Position numbers and translations under genes: made by a program
The notes under the pieces: model-generated
Seen by the model: the letters and a program-made list of their open reading frames with translations, nothing else
What the model was told of the DNA's origin: nothing
The model's database searches: none
In this document: positions 54,178 to 62,729 of the stretch, piece by piece
Layout: each line of letters starts with the position of its first letter
Numbering within the stretch: position 1 is the stretch's first letter
NCBI RefSeq assembly: GCF_000154465.1
Contig: NZ_DS499580.1
Span: forward strand, 62,001 to 126,000
Reading direction: 5' to 3'
Source: Alistipes putredinis DSM 17216
Lineage (GTDB): Bacteria; Bacteroidota; Bacteroidia; Bacteroidales; Rikenellaceae
DNA length: 64,000 nucleotides

Positions 54178-55407
54178 ATGAAATCGACATTCAAGGTTCT
54201 TTTTTATTTGAAGAAAGGTTCTGAAAAGAAAAACGGCGAGGTAATGATTATGGCACGTATCACTATTGACGGCAAACAGTGCCAGTTCAGTACGAAACAG
54301 AGCATCCAGCCCGGTAACTGGAGTATTGCCGCAGGCAAAGCCAAAGGCAGGGATGCCGGAAGAATAAACGCCCTGCTGGACGACATACGTTCTTCCCTGA
54401 ACACCATTTACCACGAAATGCAGCGGCGTGACAACTACGTGACCGCCGAGAAAGTGAAGAACGAGTTCTTGGGACACAGCGAGAGCCACGAAACAATCCT
54501 TTCATTGTTCCAAAAGCACAATGACGATGTGAAGCAGCTTGTGGGCATATCCAAGACGATAGCGACCTACCGCAAGTATGAAGTGACCCGCCGCCACCTT
54601 GCCGAGTTCATCCGCAGCAAGTACAACGTATCGGACATATCCATTAAGGAAATTACTCCAATGTTCATTACCGATTTTGAGTTGTATTTGCGTACCGCCT
54701 GCAAGTGCGGTTACAACACCACCGCCAAGTTCATGCAGTTCTTCAAGCGCATCATCATCATTGCCCGCAACAACGGCATACTGGTGGGCGACCCGTTCGC
54801 CAGCTACAAAATTCGGCTGGAAAAAGTGGATAGGGGCTACTTGACGGAGGACGAGATAAAAATCATCCTTAAAAAGAAAATGGTTTCCGAACGGCTGGAA
54901 CACGTCAGGGACTTGTTCGTCTTTTCCTGTTTCTGCGGTTTGGCTTACAGCGATGTTGCCAACTTGCGGCAGGAGAATATCCAAAAGTCCTTTGACGGCA
55001 ACCTTTGGATAATCACCAAGCGGGTAAAGACCAACACGGACGTGAATGTTCCCCTGCTGGATATTCCCAAGATGATTTTGAAGAAGTACAAGGGCAAGTT
55101 GCCGGACGGCAAGATACTTCCCGTAATCAGCAATCAGAAGCTAAACGCCTACTTGAAAGAGATTGCCGATATTTGCGGTATTAAAAAGAACCTGACATTC
55201 CACCTTGCCCGGCACACGTTCGCCACGACCACCACGCTGTCAAAGGGCGTACCCATTGAAACGGTGTCCAAGATGCTGGGACACACAAATATAGAAACTA
55301 CGCAAATTTACGCCCGCATCACCAACAGCAAGATAGGCAGCGATATGCAGGGGCTTGACAAGAAGTTTGTCGGCATCGAGAAAATTTACAAGGAAGTAGC
55401 CATGTAA
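54178..55407 (+). CDS. int: IntDOT-like tyrosine integrase of the conjugative transposon
   Basis: 409 residues, intact. FKVLFYLKKGSEKKNGEVMIMARITIDG begins the arm-binding domain. Core-binding helices (about 115-205) follow, then the catalytic domain: LFVFSCFCGLAYSDVANL, HLARHTFATTTTL, GHTNIETTQIYARI. It integrates and, with excision proteins, excises the element. It is adjacent to tRNA-Ser. Confidence 0.94.
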   Translation: MKSTFKVLFYLKKGSEKKNGEVMIMARITIDGKQCQFSTKQSIQPGNWSIAAGKAKGRDAGRINALLDDIRSSLNTIYHEMQRRDNYVTAEKVKNEFLGHSESHETILSLFQKHNDDVKQLVGISKTIATYRKYEVTRRHLAEFIRSKYNVSDISIKEITPMFITDFELYLRTACKCGYNTTAKFMQFFKRIIIIARNNGILVGDPFASYKIRLEKVDRGYLTEDEIKIILKKKMVSERLEHVRDLFVFSCFCGLAYSDVANLRQENIQKSFDGNLWIITKRVKTNTDVNVPLLDIPKMILKKYKGKLPDGKILPVISNQKLNAYLKEIADICGIKKNLTFHLARHTFATTTTLSKGVPIETVSKMLGHTNIETTQIYARITNSKIGSDMQGLDKKFVGIEKIYKEVAM

Positions 55408-55461
55408 CATGGCTGCTATTTCCCGAACAACAAGTATCACCTTTCAATAAATAAATGCGTT

Positions 55462-55956
55462 ATGGCTAAGCAATCTAAAATAGAATACAGTAAAGAATAC
55501 CTCACAAGCGAGGAACTGGCAGCGATTTCAAAAGTGAAACTGCCCCTGTCCCGGCAGCGTAAAGCCCGTGACATTTTCCTGTTCTCGTGCTACACGGGAA
55601 TGGCATACAGTGACATAATCAGGCTTAGGAAAGAAAATATCTTGGCACATTCCCGTGAAAAACGTTTTCTGCGCTTTCATGTGTCTAAAAGTACCTTGCT
55701 ATACTCGTTTCCACTGCTTGATGCGCCTTACGACATTTTGAAGAAATACCGGGGGCTTCAAGAAAACGGGGAGCTTCTGCCCGTTTTACCACTCCCGGCG
55801 ATAAATTACGATTTACAAAACGTTTGTGCCGCCGCTGGCATAAAAAAATCCGTTACCTTATCTTGCGCCCGCAAGACATTTGCCTTTGTTGTCGCTCCTG
55901 AAAACGGCATTACCGCCAGTATGCTAACGGGGATTTACAATGAACACAATCGGTAA
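55462..55956 (+). CDS. Truncated integrase-like protein, catalytic domain only
   Basis: 164 residues from ATG 55462. It corresponds to the C-terminal half of a tyrosine recombinase: LTSEELAAISKVKL, IFLFSCYTGMAYSDIIRL, then SCARKTFAFVVAPENG. It ends (TGIYNEHNR) without the GH and Tyr blocks. It lacks the whole DNA-arm and core-binding half and the nucleophile, so it cannot recombine DNA. Its intact start, 54 bp after int, may mean a decoy or regulator rather than plain decay. GGTAAC iterons begin inside its last codons. Confidence 0.75.
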   Translation: MAKQSKIEYSKEYLTSEELAAISKVKLPLSRQRKARDIFLFSCYTGMAYSDIIRLRKENILAHSREKRFLRFHVSKSTLLYSFPLLDAPYDILKKYRGLQENGELLPVLPLPAINYDLQNVCAAAGIKKSVTLSCARKTFAFVVAPENGITASMLTGIYNEHNR

Positions 55957-55981
55957 CAAAGCAGGTAACGATTTCGGTAAC
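55952..55981 (+). repeat. Three GGTAAC iterons at exact 12-bp spacing
   Basis: GGTAAC at 55952, 55964 and 55976, each 12 bp apart (a little over one helical turn), overlapping the end of the truncated integrase gene. They match the core motif seen at all element ends here and look like a binding array for integrase or an accessory protein. Confidence 0.6.
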
Positions 55982-56598
55982 TAAATACCACATAACAATC
56001 TATATCCAAGCATTTTACATTCTTCCACCTTGCGGGCAGTCCACCGACTACCCGCATTTTTTATATCCTTTTCCAACTGGCACATTCCCCGAAACGCCAG
56101 CCGTGCGTGGCATGGCTGACTGTATTTCGTGAAAAGAGCCGTTGGAAACCCGCACAAGCGTATTGCAAGCAAGCTCACAACACCCTTGCCTTTCCCGCCC
56201 GCATGGAGTGTTCCCTAAAAGATGAAAGAGAACAGGCACTTTTCCCCGGTTTCCCTATCTGTAAATCTTCCTCTTACGCAGTCCCCCAGCCGGGACAGTC
56301 GTTTTAATCATTTCAATAGGCAAAGGTAGTTACGTGTTCTTCACGATTTTGCAAGGTCGAGCCGTTCCGGTTTGGCGAAAAAATCTTCCCTGCCTTGCGA
56401 GGTATTTTTTGCCCAAAACCTTGCAAACTCTAAACACTACCCTTTTGAGCCTATGTGAAACGAAAACGACCGACCCGACCGGAAGACGCATAAAAAAAAA
56501 GTCGGATTTACGGGAAACAGGAAAAAAGTTCAGTGAAACTTCAACTCCCTCACCTCTCAAATCCGCATAAAATTAAAAACTTAAAAAATTACAGCAAT
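55982..56598. other. Non-coding region upstream of ardA
   Basis: About 615 bp. Contains a spaced inverted repeat TTTTGCAAGGT (56347-56357)/ACCTTGCAAA (56418-56427) with a related CCTTGCGAGGT between. It may be a regulatory leader of ardA. No gene recognised. Confidence 0.5.
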
Positions 56599-57132
56599 AT
56601 GGAAGCAAAGGTATTATCGGAAGCAAAAGTTTATGTAGGCACTTATGCCAAGTACAACAACGGTTCATTGTCCGGCGCATGGCTCGATCTTTCGGACTAT
56701 TCGGACAAGGAAGAATTTTATGAAGCCTGCCGGGAACTTCACAAGGACGAGGAAGATGCGGAATACATGTTTCAGGACTGGGAGAACGTGCCGGAGGGCT
56801 TAATCGACGAAAGCTGGATTTCTGAAAACTTCTTCGCCCTGCGTGATGCGGTGGAGGATTTGAGCGACACCGAGCAGGAAGCCTTTTTCGTGTGGTGCAA
56901 CTATAAAAGCCATGATTTGGGCGAGGAAGATGCGGACGACCTTGTACGGGATTTCCGGGATGAATATCAAGGGGAATATGACGATGAAGAAGATTTCGCC
57001 TATGAAATTGTAGAGGAATGTTACGACCTGCCGGAGTTCGCAAAGACCTATTTCGATTACAAACAGTTTGCCCGTGACCTGTTCATGTGCGATTACTGGT
57101 TTGATGACGGCTTTGTGTTCCGTGCGGCATAA
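56599..57132 (+). CDS. ardA: Antirestriction protein ArdA
   Basis: 178 residues from ATG 56599, where the ArdA sequence begins (VYVGTYAKYNNGSLSGAWLDL). It is strongly acidic and has the family blocks DAEYMFQDWENVPEGLI, VYDDEEDFAYEIVEECYD-like text and FDYKQFARDLFMCDYWFDDGFVF at the end. ArdA mimics DNA and blocks type I restriction enzymes, protecting the transposon on entry to a new host. Head of a three-gene plus-strand accessory operon. Confidence 0.92.
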   Translation: MEAKVLSEAKVYVGTYAKYNNGSLSGAWLDLSDYSDKEEFYEACRELHKDEEDAEYMFQDWENVPEGLIDESWISENFFALRDAVEDLSDTEQEAFFVWCNYKSHDLGEEDADDLVRDFRDEYQGEYDDEEDFAYEIVEECYDLPEFAKTYFDYKQFARDLFMCDYWFDDGFVFRAA

Positions 57133-57209
57133 CAACCAATCCGGGCGGGGTGTCAAAGCCCTGCCCGCTTAAAACAACCAAGTTTATAACCATAAAAAAA
57201 TAAGACATC

Positions 57210-57431
57210 ATGCAGTCACTTAACAAAAACGGGGTAAGCATCACCCAAACACCGGGAGAAGAAAAGTTCGTGAAATGCTGTTTGGGGGCTTTCAGGGGAC
57301 AAATTTATTATCAATATGACTACCGCCACACGGACGGCGAACTTTTCAGCACGGTAGCCAAAACGCTGGACGAGTGCCGCCGCAGGCGTGACGAATGGGT
57401 AGCGAAGAAGAACGGAGTAATAAACAAGTAA
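57210..57431 (+). CDS. DUF3873 protein
   Basis: 73 residues: MQSLNKNGVSITQTPGEEKF, then YYQYDYRHTDGELFSTVAKTLDECRRRRDEW. Matches the short DUF3873 proteins that accompany ardA on CTnDOT-type elements. Function unknown. Confidence 0.82.
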   Translation: MQSLNKNGVSITQTPGEEKFVKCCLGAFRGQIYYQYDYRHTDGELFSTVAKTLDECRRRRDEWVAKKNGVINK

Positions 57432-57442
57432 ATTTCAGGGAC

Positions 57443-57925
57443 ATGAAAACAACAGAAGTAAACAAGGAGCTTATCGGCAGGCGTTGCGAGTGCATTTTTA
57501 CGGGCTTAATGGTAACGGGCGTTATCGAGGACATCCAAGACGACCAGCATTCCATAGCGGTCAAAGTCCGTTTCGACCACCCGCACCAGTGGGGCGATGA
57601 TTTGTATAATGATGTGTGGGCGTGGGGGCGCAAAACTGACGAGTTCGGCACGCTGCATCATTTGCAACTGTTGGAGGACAAACCAGACTTTCAGATAATG
57701 ACGGTAGTTTTCGGCGAGCCAATCAGCCGGATAGACCGCAGTGTTTTTGAAGATGTGGAAACGTGGGGCGTCTGTTCCCTGCAAGGCTGGGTAAACAGCT
57801 ATGAAAGTGTCCGGTTTGTAGCCATAGACGACCATACGGCAATCATCACGGGCGAATATAACATGGAGCAGGTAAAGGTGTGGTTAGAGAAATACACGTC
57901 CATAAAGAGCCTTAAAACCAGTTGA
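57443..57925 (+). CDS. Conserved transposon accessory protein of unknown function
   Basis: 160 residues from ATG 57443 (MKTTEVNKELIGRRCECIFT); the open frame extends further upstream across the end of the previous gene, but this start follows it by 11 bp. It has SH3-like beta text (GLMVTGVIEDIQDDQHSIAVKVRFDHPHQWGDD). No enzymatic motif. Third gene of the ardA operon. Confidence 0.75.
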   Translation: MKTTEVNKELIGRRCECIFTGLMVTGVIEDIQDDQHSIAVKVRFDHPHQWGDDLYNDVWAWGRKTDEFGTLHHLQLLEDKPDFQIMTVVFGEPISRIDRSVFEDVETWGVCSLQGWVNSYESVRFVAIDDHTAIITGEYNMEQVKVWLEKYTSIKSLKTS

Positions 57926-57933
57926 TAGAGGAC

Positions 57934-58052
57934 GGCGGCTGCTTGCCGCCGTTACTTTCTTCCGTGAGCCTGCCAGCGGGTGAAGAAAGTAACAAAGAAG
58001 CCTTTCGTTTTCCCTATCATGGAAACAGCCCGCCGATGCTTCCCGGCGGGCT
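57934..58052. repeat. Cluster of three hairpins between convergent operons
   Basis: GGCGGC/GCCGCC (57934-57950), then GTTACTTTCTTC (57951-57962)/GAAGAAAGTAAC (57982-57993), then AGCCCGCCG/CGGCGGGCT (58027-58052). They could act as terminators for both sides. The second pair contains the GTTAC word and might bind a recombination protein. Confidence 0.55.
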
Positions 58053-58128
58053 GTCTGCCCGATATTTACGCTTTGCGTATCATTCCATACCCGGTTTCCC
58101 AAGAGGATGATAAAAACGGATGTCGCAA

Positions 58129-58449
58129 CTATAAATCCTCATAGTGAATAAATTTTACACCAAGTATGCACACGGTTTCTTCTTCCTCGATGTCATATTT
58201 CCATGTCCGTTTATTGACAAGCATTTCCGTTTCGCAATCGAACCATACCATTACGGGCGCATCATCTTCTTCGTCCGCCCATTTGAAAACCTGATTGGAC
58301 GGCGTTTTCCATAATTCAGCACTGTCACGTTCGGAAATACAGTCCTTGTCCACAATGATGATGTCACCTACTGCCGGAACTGTATCTGTTTCCAACGTGG
58401 TTTCTATGTACCACGAGATACCTTCTATATCCAATTCTATTTTTACCAT
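58129..58449 (-). CDS. Small protein at the distal end of the tra operon
   Basis: 106 residues: MVKIELDIEGISWYIETTLE, then GDIIIVDKDC, VFKWADEEDDAPVMVWFDCET, VCILGVKFIHYEDL. No recognised domain. It lies 12 bp after traQ and probably shares its transcript. Confidence 0.65.
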   Translation of the reverse strand: MVKIELDIEGISWYIETTLETDTVPAVGDIIIVDKDCISERDSAELWKTPSNQVFKWADEEDDAPVMVWFDCETEMLVNKRTWKYDIEEEETVCILGVKFIHYEDL

Positions 58450-58461
58450 GTCGTTTTATTA

Positions 58462-58920
58462 TTAGGGGGTTATTGTTTCCGTTCCTTCTTCGCTGTTGTC
58501 ATTATTAAATGATAGTGTAAGTTGCTGCATCTGCCCGAAGCTGTCGATGATATAAATGTCAATCGTCTGCTGGTCGGTCGATGCCGAGGTGTAGTAGAGC
58601 CTGAACGTTTCTTTCTCCAGCGGGTAAAGGTCATTGGGCAGGAACACCGTGCCGTTATCCATTTCCAGCTTCCCTTTGCCGTCCGGCTGGAAATACCTTA
58701 TCTGATAGGTAGTCGGCTGGTAATAGCCGCCACGCACCAGTCGGCAGCGTATTTCGGCGGTTTCCCCGACTTTCAGCCTTTTGGGTACTGGCAGCGTTTC
58801 GATGCTGAACGGGTACGCCTGCTGAATATCCAAATTGTCATTACAGGCGGTGACAAGTACAAGGGCGGCCACGATGTAGCAGCCCATGATGATTTTATAC
58901 ATTACATTCTTCATATACAT
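58462..58920 (-). CDS. traQ: Conjugative transfer protein TraQ (DUF3872)
   Basis: 152 residues. The lipoprotein-like signal (IIMGCYIVAALVLVTAC) is followed by the DUF3872 beta domain (YPFSIETLPVPKRLKVGETAEIRC, FQPDGKGKLEMDNG, YPLEKETFRLYYTS). CTnDOT TraQ is required for mating-channel function. It directly follows traO; the primase gene traP that separates them in CTnDOT is missing here. Confidence 0.85.
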   Translation of the reverse strand: MYMKNVMYKIIMGCYIVAALVLVTACNDNLDIQQAYPFSIETLPVPKRLKVGETAEIRCRLVRGGYYQPTTYQIRYFQPDGKGKLEMDNGTVFLPNDLYPLEKETFRLYYTSASTDQQTIDIYIIDSFGQMQQLTLSFNNDNSEEGTETITP

Positions 58921-58933
58921 TATTATATAGCGG

Positions 58934-59515
58934 TCAGTTGATAATGAATTTCAGTCCCAAAGATACCTGCGAGTGGAACTTGCCTATGTCCGAGCTGAAC
59001 AACGCCCGTTCCCTTGCGTTCAGCAGCAGAGCCACCCGGTCGGTCAGGTAGGCTTCCAGTTCCAGCGTGAGCGCACCGCCGTAAATAAAGCAGTCCTTAT
59101 CCAATAAGGTAGAGCCGTCCGGCAGTAGCTTTTCGCTTTTGTTGCTCACCTCATACCCGGCGAGTGCTGACAGTCCCAGCGAGAGGAAAAAAGTCTTTCG
59201 CCTGTCCGAAAGGAATTTCAGGTAATAGCCGCCCTCTGCGGTGAACTGTTCGACTGGTATCTGCATATCCTTGTAGTCATACTTCTTGTGCAGGTATTCC
59301 CCACCAATCACCCAGCGGTTGGCGTTCTTGGTGTAAACGCTGTATGCCGCCCCGATATGGTAGGCGAAATCCGTGTTGTCATTCCAGTGTACACCGTCCG
59401 TCATGCCCGCCGTGACCTGCAAGCCTTTCATACCCGGCAGGTATCTTTGTGCGTGTGCCTGGTTGAAATGCAGGCACAGCGCAAAGAGTATTCCGATAAA
59501 TAGAAACCGTTTCAT
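58934..59515 (-). CDS. traO: Conjugative transfer protein TraO
   Basis: 193 residues. Signal peptide MKRFLFIGILFALCLHFNQAHA, then an outer-membrane beta-barrel pattern (GLQVTAGMTDGVHWNDNTDFAYHIGAAYSVYTKNANRWVIGGEY) ending in QVSLGLKFIIN. Matches TraO of CTnDOT, an outer-membrane component of the mating apparatus. Overlaps no neighbour; 2 bp after traN. Confidence 0.9.
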   Translation of the reverse strand: MKRFLFIGILFALCLHFNQAHAQRYLPGMKGLQVTAGMTDGVHWNDNTDFAYHIGAAYSVYTKNANRWVIGGEYLHKKYDYKDMQIPVEQFTAEGGYYLKFLSDRRKTFFLSLGLSALAGYEVSNKSEKLLPDGSTLLDKDCFIYGGALTLELEAYLTDRVALLLNARERALFSSDIGKFHSQVSLGLKFIIN

Positions 59516-59517
59516 CC

Positions 59518-60459
59518 CTATTTGATTTTGAGTTCGTTAATCACTTCTGCGTTTATGATGTCGGCGTTCTCCACCCGGATAACCTGATGCCGCCCGCCGT
59601 TTTTCTCGTAGAGTTCCACAAGTAGCAGCTTATCGTCCGGTATGGTGAACTTCGGCAGGGCGTACACCGTGCGGACGGTACTTTTCCCGGTAATCTCTAT
59701 CACCTCGTTGTAGCTGCGTACCGCATCCAGCACAGTTTCCTGAATAGCCGTGCGTTTGGGTACTTTCTTATCGACTATCTTAAACTTGATGAAGTCGGTA
59801 TCGAAAGGCACGTTGGAACTGTTCTTCGTCTGCGTGTGTACATAGAGCATCCCGTTATAGGTATAAATCCCCTTGATTAAGAACTGGATGCCGAAACGCT
59901 TGCTACCCAAGTGGCGCACTTTCCGGTCGTTGTTCTTGTAGATGCTCTGCATTATCAGTTTCACCAGTAGCGGGCTTTCATTACCCAGTTCCCGGAAATA
60001 GATGTTCATGCGGGTATGCGAAAAGTCGGACGTATCTTCATTTTCCAAGAAGTCTTTCATTTCGATATTGAGCATTTCCGGCTCACGGGCGTACTTGGCG
60101 TTGAACGAAAAGAAGCTGCCGTCCTCGCAAATGACGGAGAAGTTCGTTTCGCCCGGAAAGCCCTCTGTCGTGGCTTTCACCCGGATTACGTTCTCCGCAC
60201 CGTCAGCCTTGCCCGCTATGATGTGGTTGCTTCCCAAATCGACATAGCGGACGGCGGCGGGGAAGATGATGTGTACCGTCTTGGCAAAGGTCACTTCCAC
60301 GCCGTAGGGCGTTACCATTTGTCGGTAAGGCAGTTTCCGGGTAATGCCCCGGTACAAGTCGTTACCTGCCGCATACTTCACGGTGTCGGTTTCCTGTGCG
60401 TTTGCCGCACACACGCCCAGCAAGAGGGCGAGCAATACAAAAATCTGTTTCATTATCAA
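59518..60459 (-). CDS. traN: Conjugative transfer protein TraN (VirB9-like)
   Basis: 313 residues with signal peptide (IFVLLALLLGVCAANA). GVEVTFAKTVHIIFPAAVRYVDLGSN is the TraN hallmark, and a C-terminal VirB9-like beta domain follows. It forms part of the outer-membrane core complex of the type IV secretion channel. It may start at the second Met (60453). Confidence 0.92.
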   Translation of the reverse strand: MIMKQIFVLLALLLGVCAANAQETDTVKYAAGNDLYRGITRKLPYRQMVTPYGVEVTFAKTVHIIFPAAVRYVDLGSNHIIAGKADGAENVIRVKATTEGFPGETNFSVICEDGSFFSFNAKYAREPEMLNIEMKDFLENEDTSDFSHTRMNIYFRELGNESPLLVKLIMQSIYKNNDRKVRHLGSKRFGIQFLIKGIYTYNGMLYVHTQTKNSSNVPFDTDFIKFKIVDKKVPKRTAIQETVLDAVRSYNEVIEITGKSTVRTVYALPKFTIPDDKLLLVELYEKNGGRHQVIRVENADIINAEVINELKIK

Positions 60460-60493
60460 TTAAAATTTTAGTGGATGAATATTTGTTGAGTAA

Positions 60494-61807
60494 TTATTGC
60501 TGTTTGGCGTAAAGCATCACCTTGTACCCGGCTTTCAGCTTTACTTTTACTGTCCTGAACTTTTTCGCAAGATAGCCGGACGTTCCTTGCAGTAAGCCCC
60601 TTGTTACGTCCATAGCCACCTGTTGCCCGGCACTTTGGGCAAAGGAAATGCTTGTACCCAGCCCGCTGCCGATGTTCGCCATAGCTTCGTTGAACGCTTC
60701 CTGCTCCATTGAGGACGGGACGGAAAGCCCCTTTTGCCCGTCCGTGTCGAACACGGCAAGCTCCACCGGGATGATGTTGCCAGCGTACTCAATCGAGGAC
60801 ACCACTATGTCGAGCCGTTCGCCCTGCACCTTTGCCGTACCCGCTACAAGGGTATTCTTTGGTACAACGATGTTCCCGGCTTGCATGGGTTCAAGCAGCC
60901 GGAGTTTCACCGCCTGCCCGTCCGTCAGCGTTTGGTCTTGGTGGATGCAGGCGGCTACCGTATTCTTTCCCATAACGTAACCCGTGCCTACCGCCGTGTT
61001 GAAGCCGTAGTTGCGGGGCTGGCTGTACGCCCGGATGAAGTCGGCATCGCTCATGGGCTGCTGCAATCCCGATACGGTTGTTTCCCTAATAGCCTGTACT
61101 GTCACCGCATCCGGTTTGCGTTCAATGCCGCCAGTTACGGGTACTTGCGCCACTTGCCCGCCGTCATTCATATACCTTGCCGCCAGTTCGTAGGACTTTT
61201 CCAAGAGTGCCATTTGGTCGTCAGTGGTGGGTGTGGCGTTCTGCTGTTGTTGCAGTCGGTCGGTCAGTTCCGCCACCTGCCGCTTCAAGTCCTCTTTTTC
61301 CTCGTCCACCGCTGGGGTTTCGTAGAACGTGCTTAACTGGCGGTTGATGTCCCGGTAAGCCGCCCGTGAAGAAGCACCGCCGCCCCTTTGGGGCTTCGCA
61401 TCATCTTCCGGCATCAGGTCGATTTCCGCTTGCGGTTCTTCCGTTTCATCGTCCCCCGTGAAACCGAAGTCCTGCAAGGACTGTATCTTGTCCTGCTGTT
61501 TGCGGTTCAGCATTGCTTGTTCGTAAGCCTTTTGCTTGTCGGCTATAATCCCGTCCTCTGCGGGCAGGGGTATGTCGGCGTTGAAGCCGCCCACGCTTTC
61601 CACATTCACGTCCTCTTTGCCGGAGGGGGCGAATATCAGGTACATGCACCCGGCAAAGGCAAGGAACATCAGCGGGAAGACTATCATTTTCCTGCGCTGC
61701 TGTATCTGTTGCGGGGTAAGTTCCCGTTTGGGCTTCTTTTCCTTTTCAGGCTTCCCGTCCGTCTGCGGTACGGTCGTGCCGTTCTCATTCTTCTGTACTT
61801 CTTCCAT
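60494..61807 (-). CDS. traM: Conjugative transfer protein TraM (VirB10-like)
   Basis: 437 residues. Cytosolic charged N-terminus, one transmembrane helix (MIVFPLMFLAFAGCMYLIF, about 40-58), a periplasmic coiled coil with Gln-rich run (about 175-195), then the VirB10-type beta-barrel domain (VAACIHQDQTLTDGQAVKLRLLEP...VPKNTLVAGTAKVQGERLDIVV). It spans the envelope as the scaffold of the channel. It overlaps the traL end by 23 bp. Confidence 0.93.
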   Translation of the reverse strand: MEEVQKNENGTTVPQTDGKPEKEKKPKRELTPQQIQQRRKMIVFPLMFLAFAGCMYLIFAPSGKEDVNVESVGGFNADIPLPAEDGIIADKQKAYEQAMLNRKQQDKIQSLQDFGFTGDDETEEPQAEIDLMPEDDAKPQRGGGASSRAAYRDINRQLSTFYETPAVDEEKEDLKRQVAELTDRLQQQQNATPTTDDQMALLEKSYELAARYMNDGGQVAQVPVTGGIERKPDAVTVQAIRETTVSGLQQPMSDADFIRAYSQPRNYGFNTAVGTGYVMGKNTVAACIHQDQTLTDGQAVKLRLLEPMQAGNIVVPKNTLVAGTAKVQGERLDIVVSSIEYAGNIIPVELAVFDTDGQKGLSVPSSMEQEAFNEAMANIGSGLGTSISFAQSAGQQVAMDVTRGLLQGTSGYLAKKFRTVKVKLKAGYKVMLYAKQQ

Positions 61808-62081
61808 ATTGCGGTCTGTTTAAGGGGGTGATACTTTTGGTTGTGTCATTGCCATGTAACGGCAGTTGCCTGATGTGTTCTATTTGCAGCCTTTGCCCGT
61901 CCCGTTTCCCGATATTGTAAATTGATGAAACGGTGATGTAGATAGACAAGCCGCCGAAAAATAGGAACATCACGAGGATAACCGCCAGCCTTTTGCCCGG
62001 CGTAATCCGTCCGCACATTCGGCGCAGGCAGTCGTCCGCCCAGTCCTGCACCTTTTCGATATAGTTTCGTTTCCTTTCCAT
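61785..62081 (-). CDS. traL: Conjugative transfer protein TraL
   Basis: 98 residues: basic cytoplasmic segment (WADDCLRRMCGRITPGKR), one transmembrane helix (LAVILVMFLFFGGLSIYITVSSIYNI) and a short periplasmic tail. The size and place between traK and traM fit the small TraL of CTnDOT-type systems (DUF3989). Confidence 0.88.
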   Translation of the reverse strand: MERKRNYIEKVQDWADDCLRRMCGRITPGKRLAVILVMFLFFGGLSIYITVSSIYNIGKRDGQRLQIEHIRQLPLHGNDTTKSITPLNRPQYGRSTEE

Positions 62082-62085
62082 ACGG

Positions 62086-62709
62086 CTATCTTTTAACGGT
62101 TTGCAAATCCTTGTTCTCGGTAATGGTAAACGCTTCGATAATGAAGCCGTGCGGGTTGTTGTCGCTCCGTGTGGCGTTGAGCAGGCGGCACGAGGTCACA
62201 AGGCTTCGCACCGTCAGGCTGCTTTCCCGGACAATCAACTGGCGGGCATACGTGTTCACCTTGTAGGGGTACTGGTCGAAGTCGCACTTCACGCTGTCAA
62301 TCTCCACCGTCTGCGTGACGTTTCCGGAAATCACCCGGTTGTAGTAGCCCTTTTCCGCCAAGTCCTTGTAATAGTTGAAAGCGGTCTTGTCGGCGAGGAA
62401 CAGCGAGCGTTTGATGTTGCTTTCGATAGCCCCCTTGTCGGGTGATAAGGTGAAAAACAGTTCGTGGAAACGCCGCACGTGCGATTTGGCTTCCACGGGT
62501 CTGTTCTGCGCCATGTCCTGCGAGAGAGCCAGCATCAGGCTTTTACCGTTGTCGAGGACGTATATCTTCTGCCGCTGTTTTTCGGCGAAGCTGTACGAGT
62601 TCCACACAGCAAAGCCCGTCACCAGTGCGCACAGGCAGATGAATACCAGCGCAAAGAGCCGGATTTGCCGGAAACTCGTTTCGATGTTCGTTAATGATTT
62701 AAATTCCAT
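62086..62709 (-). CDS. traK: Conjugative transfer protein TraK (VirB8-like)
   Basis: 207 residues. MEFKSLTNIETSFRQIRLFALVFICLCALVTGFAVW gives a cytoplasmic start and a single membrane anchor, followed by the VirB8-like periplasmic domain (LMLALSQDMAQNRPVEAKSHVRRFHELFFTLSPD, AFNYYKDLAEKGYYNRVISGN). Four bp after traL. Confidence 0.94.
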   Translation of the reverse strand: MEFKSLTNIETSFRQIRLFALVFICLCALVTGFAVWNSYSFAEKQRQKIYVLDNGKSLMLALSQDMAQNRPVEAKSHVRRFHELFFTLSPDKGAIESNIKRSLFLADKTAFNYYKDLAEKGYYNRVISGNVTQTVEIDSVKCDFDQYPYKVNTYARQLIVRESSLTVRSLVTSCRLLNATRSDNNPHGFIIEAFTITENKDLQTVKR

Positions 62710-62729
62710 ATACTAAATTTTGATGTTGG

